The position numbers and the translations under genes were made by a program. The notes below the pieces were generated by a model. It was not told where the DNA came from and did not search any database. It saw only the letters and a list, made by a program, of their open reading frames with translations. This document shows positions 5,676 to 7,424 of a stretch of 7,424 nt of DNA, in pieces. This stretch comes from an uncultured Opitutaceae bacterium. Lineage in GTDB: Bacteria; Verrucomicrobiota; Verrucomicrobiia; Opitutales; Opitutaceae. Position 1 is the first letter of the stretch; each line of letters opens with the position of its first letter. The stretch lies in NCBI GenBank assembly GCA_937128785.1, contig CAKZMS010000721.1, forward strand, positions 1 through 7,424. The letters run 5' to 3'.

Positions 5676-6860
5676 TTAGTTGTCGCGGATGAGCGAGGTG
5701 GCCACGCGGCGAGCTTCTTTGTCGCGGGCGATCACCGTATCGAGATCAGCGGCTTCCCCGTGGTCAAGCAGAGCGAGCGTTTGTTCCACGAGACGGGCGA
5801 TGGAAAGGAAAGGAATTTGCTCGGCCAAGAACGCCGCGACCGCGACTTCGTTGGCGGCGTTGTAGGCGGCCGGGGCCGTGCCGCCGGTGCGCATGGCAGA
5901 GCGGGCGAGCTCCAGCATGGGGAAACGAGCCGGCTCGAGGGGGGCGAAATCGAGGCTGAAAGGTTCGTGGGGATCAAGGGCTGGGTCCACGGGCGGAAGC
6001 CGCCGGGGTGCCAGCAAGGCGTGTTGGATGGGAAACGTCATCGATGGCGGACAGAGGTGCGTCAGCATCGCACCATCGGTGAATTCCACGATGCAGTGGG
6101 CCAGGCTGCCGCGATGGAGGAGGGCCTGACATTGGTCCGGTTGCAGGTCGAACAGCCAGCGCGCCTCAATGAGTTCCAGTCCCTTGTTGGCCATGGTGGC
6201 GGAATCGACCGTGATCTTGGGGCCCATGTCCCAATTGGGATGTTGCTGCGCTTCGGCCGGCGTCACGTGAGCAAGCTCTGCCAGGGGTCGATCGCGAAAG
6301 GCTCCCCCGGAGGCGGTGAGGATGACCCGGGCCACATCACGGGTGGGATGATTCGCGATGCACTGCTGAACGGCGTTGTGCTCACTGTCGACGGGGCGCA
6401 GGGAAACGTTTTTCTCCCGGGCGGAAGCCATGACAAACTTGCCGGCCATCACCAGGATTTCCTTGGACGCGAGGGCCAGATCCTTGCCGGCATCGATCGC
6501 GGCGAGGGCAGGTTTGAGACCGGTGACCCCCACCACGGCACACAGCACGACATCGGCTTCCGGCAAGGTGGCGAGGGCGGTGAGACCTTCGAGGCCGGCG
6601 TGGACGGTGACGCCGGAAGGCAGGTCACCGCTGGTGCGGGCGGATTGGGCGGCGGCTTCGTCGAACAGCGCCACGTTTTTGACCGCGGGGTGGCGACGGG
6701 CGATCGCGGCCAGCTCCGCGTGACTGGTGCGGGCCGCAATGCCGACAAGTTGAAGGTGCTCGCGATGCGTTTCGATGACGCGGAGACTGCTCTCTCCGAT
6801 CGATCCGGTCGCGCCGAGCAGCACGACGCGCAAAGGGGCGGATGATGGCTCGGTGCTCAC
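5676..6860 (-). CDS. dxr: 1-deoxy-D-xylulose 5-phosphate reductoisomerase Dxr (IspC)
   Basis: Dxr converts DXP to MEP with NADPH and a divalent metal, the first committed step of the MEP pathway, in the cytosol; it is the target of fosmidomycin. The 394 residues match the family (about 390-400). The NADPH-binding loop GATGSIG is at 16-22, with ASKEILVMAG at 131-140. Metal ligands are Asp158 and Glu160 in PVDSEHNA and Glu229 in NKGLELIEARWLF. Substrate-binding TASGGAF (182-188), HPNWDMG (207-213) and Ser220/Asn225/Lys226 are intact. The usual HPQSxxH motif reads HRGSLAH (249-255): Ser252 and both His are kept, but Pro and Gln are changed. The start is GTG at 6860, overlapping the cdsA stop as GTGA. 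The gene feeds the same pathway as ispG further along. Confidence 0.97.
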   Translation of the reverse strand: MSTEPSSAPLRVVLLGATGSIGESSLRVIETHREHLQLVGIAARTSHAELAAIARRHPAVKNVALFDEAAAQSARTSGDLPSGVTVHAGLEGLTALATLPEADVVLCAVVGVTGLKPALAAIDAGKDLALASKEILVMAGKFVMASAREKNVSLRPVDSEHNAVQQCIANHPTRDVARVILTASGGAFRDRPLAELAHVTPAEAQQHPNWDMGPKITVDSATMANKGLELIEARWLFDLQPDQCQALLHRGSLAHCIVEFTDGAMLTHLCPPSMTFPIQHALLAPRRLPPVDPALDPHEPFSLDFAPLEPARFPMLELARSAMRTGGTAPAAYNAANEVAVAAFLAEQIPFLSIARLVEQTLALLDHGEAADLDTVIARDKEARRVATSLIRDN

Positions 6861-7424
6861 AGCAGACTAAATACCACGAATCCGACGGGGGAGGTCAGGA
6901 TCAGGCTGTCGGACAAATCAAATACCCCACCGATTCCGGGAATCGTCGCACCGGCATCCTTGGCATCGGCGTGCCGTTTGATGATCGACTCGACCAGGTC
7001 AGATACGATGGCCAGCCCGGCAACGGGCAGAGCGAGCAAGGCTGCAATCAACGGCGTGAACGTAACCGGCACCTGGTCGGCAAACAAATGAGCGAGACCG
7101 GCGCCGATGGCGGCCGATGTCACCATACCACCTACGGCGCCTTCCCACGTCTTCTTGGGACTGATCTCGGGAGCCATTTTGTGTCGGCCGATGGCGAGTC
7201 CGGTCAGCAGGGCCCCGACGTCACAGAACTTCGAGACCGCGATCAACCATACGGCCAGCAGCAGGCCGGTGCGGGCCATGGGATCATCGATCAAGCTGAT
7301 GCGCACCAGAAACGAGAGCATGAAGGGGATGTAGACTACGCCAAACAACGTCCAGGCGAGGGTGTCCAAACGCTGGTGGGCTGAGCGTTCGCCGAGAATG
7401 CGCACCGCAAACACGGTTGCGGCC
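6857..7424 (-). CDS. cdsA: Phosphatidate cytidylyltransferase CdsA (5' end beyond window)
   Basis: CdsA makes CDP-diacylglycerol from CTP and phosphatidate in the inner membrane, the branch point for bacterial phospholipids. The last 188 codons are present; the N-terminal third or so lies past the right edge, and the frame is open to it. Several hydrophobic segments are visible (residues about 24-42, 50-72, 95-115, 120-140 and the C-terminal end). The conserved SPKKTWEG block and the C-terminal family signature are recognisable: IKRHADAKDAG followed by PGIGGVFDLSDS. That signature normally reads PGHGGxxDRxDS, so the usual His and Arg are replaced by Ile and Leu, while both Asp of the DxxD element remain. 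The stop TGA at 6857-6859 overlaps the dxr GTG. In this conserved cluster uppS is the expected upstream neighbour, but it is not seen here. Confidence 0.93.
   Translation of the reverse strand, partial: AATVFAVRILGERSAHQRLDTLAWTLFGVVYIPFMLSFLVRISLIDDPMARTGLLLAVWLIAVSKFCDVGALLTGLAIGRHKMAPEISPKKTWEGAVGGMVTSAAIGAGLAHLFADQVPVTFTPLIAALLALPVAGLAIVSDLVESIIKRHADAKDAGATIPGIGGVFDLSDSLILTSPVGFVVFSLL

Noticed and set aside
5760..6845. 361-residue plus-strand open frame
   Set aside because: Antisense to dxr in GC-rich sequence. The translated protein is Gly/His/Arg-rich without domains, and Dxr on the other strand is full length with intact active-site motifs.
1..7424. Defence, mobile or otherwise novel multi-gene system
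   Set aside because: All five genes are recognisable housekeeping genes. No transposase, integrase, toxin-antitoxin pair or CRISPR repeat is present.

Overview
The window holds five protein genes, all read on the minus strand: (from right to left, in transcription order) a 5'-truncated cdsA, dxr, rseP, ispG, and dnaA, which runs off the left edge within a few codons of its expected end. I see no plus-strand gene, tRNA, rRNA, CRISPR array or insertion sequence. The likely source is a member of the Verrucomicrobiota, probably near Opitutales. The reasons are the long three-domain IspG, the non-canonical CdsA signature, the N-terminal half of DnaA, and the fairly high GC of most genes. This placement is from recognition of protein sequence, not from a search.

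Right part (4249-7424): cdsA-dxr-rseP is the conserved phospholipid / isoprenoid / envelope-protease cluster, which in many bacteria follows frr and uppS (those would lie beyond the right edge). The junctions are tight: a 4-base GTGA overlap between cdsA and dxr, and 8 bases between dxr and rseP, so it reads as one operon. CdsA makes CDP-diacylglycerol, Dxr commits carbon to the MEP isoprenoid pathway, and RseP is a site-2 intramembrane protease. A 301-base spacer follows, containing a CACAGAG-type palindromic repeat and a nested hairpin. Then comes ispG, the penultimate MEP enzyme.

Left part (1-1880): between ispG and dnaA lie 485 non-coding bases with four 9-mers of the form TTATTCAC(A/G) and two AT-rich stretches. 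This is a good candidate for the chromosomal replication origin and the dnaA control region. At its ispG-proximal end there is a dense set of interleaved inverted and direct repeats.

The most notable observation is in dnaA itself. The first ~245 codons look verrucomicrobial and have GC3 near 75% (hand count). From about position 650 to the left edge the protein looks alphaproteobacterial and GC3 falls to about 60%. The switch falls in a stretch conserved across bacteria. Either this is a real mosaic replication initiator or the sequence is a chimeric assembly joined at a conserved motif; the second must be excluded first. Nothing else here looks like an undescribed system.
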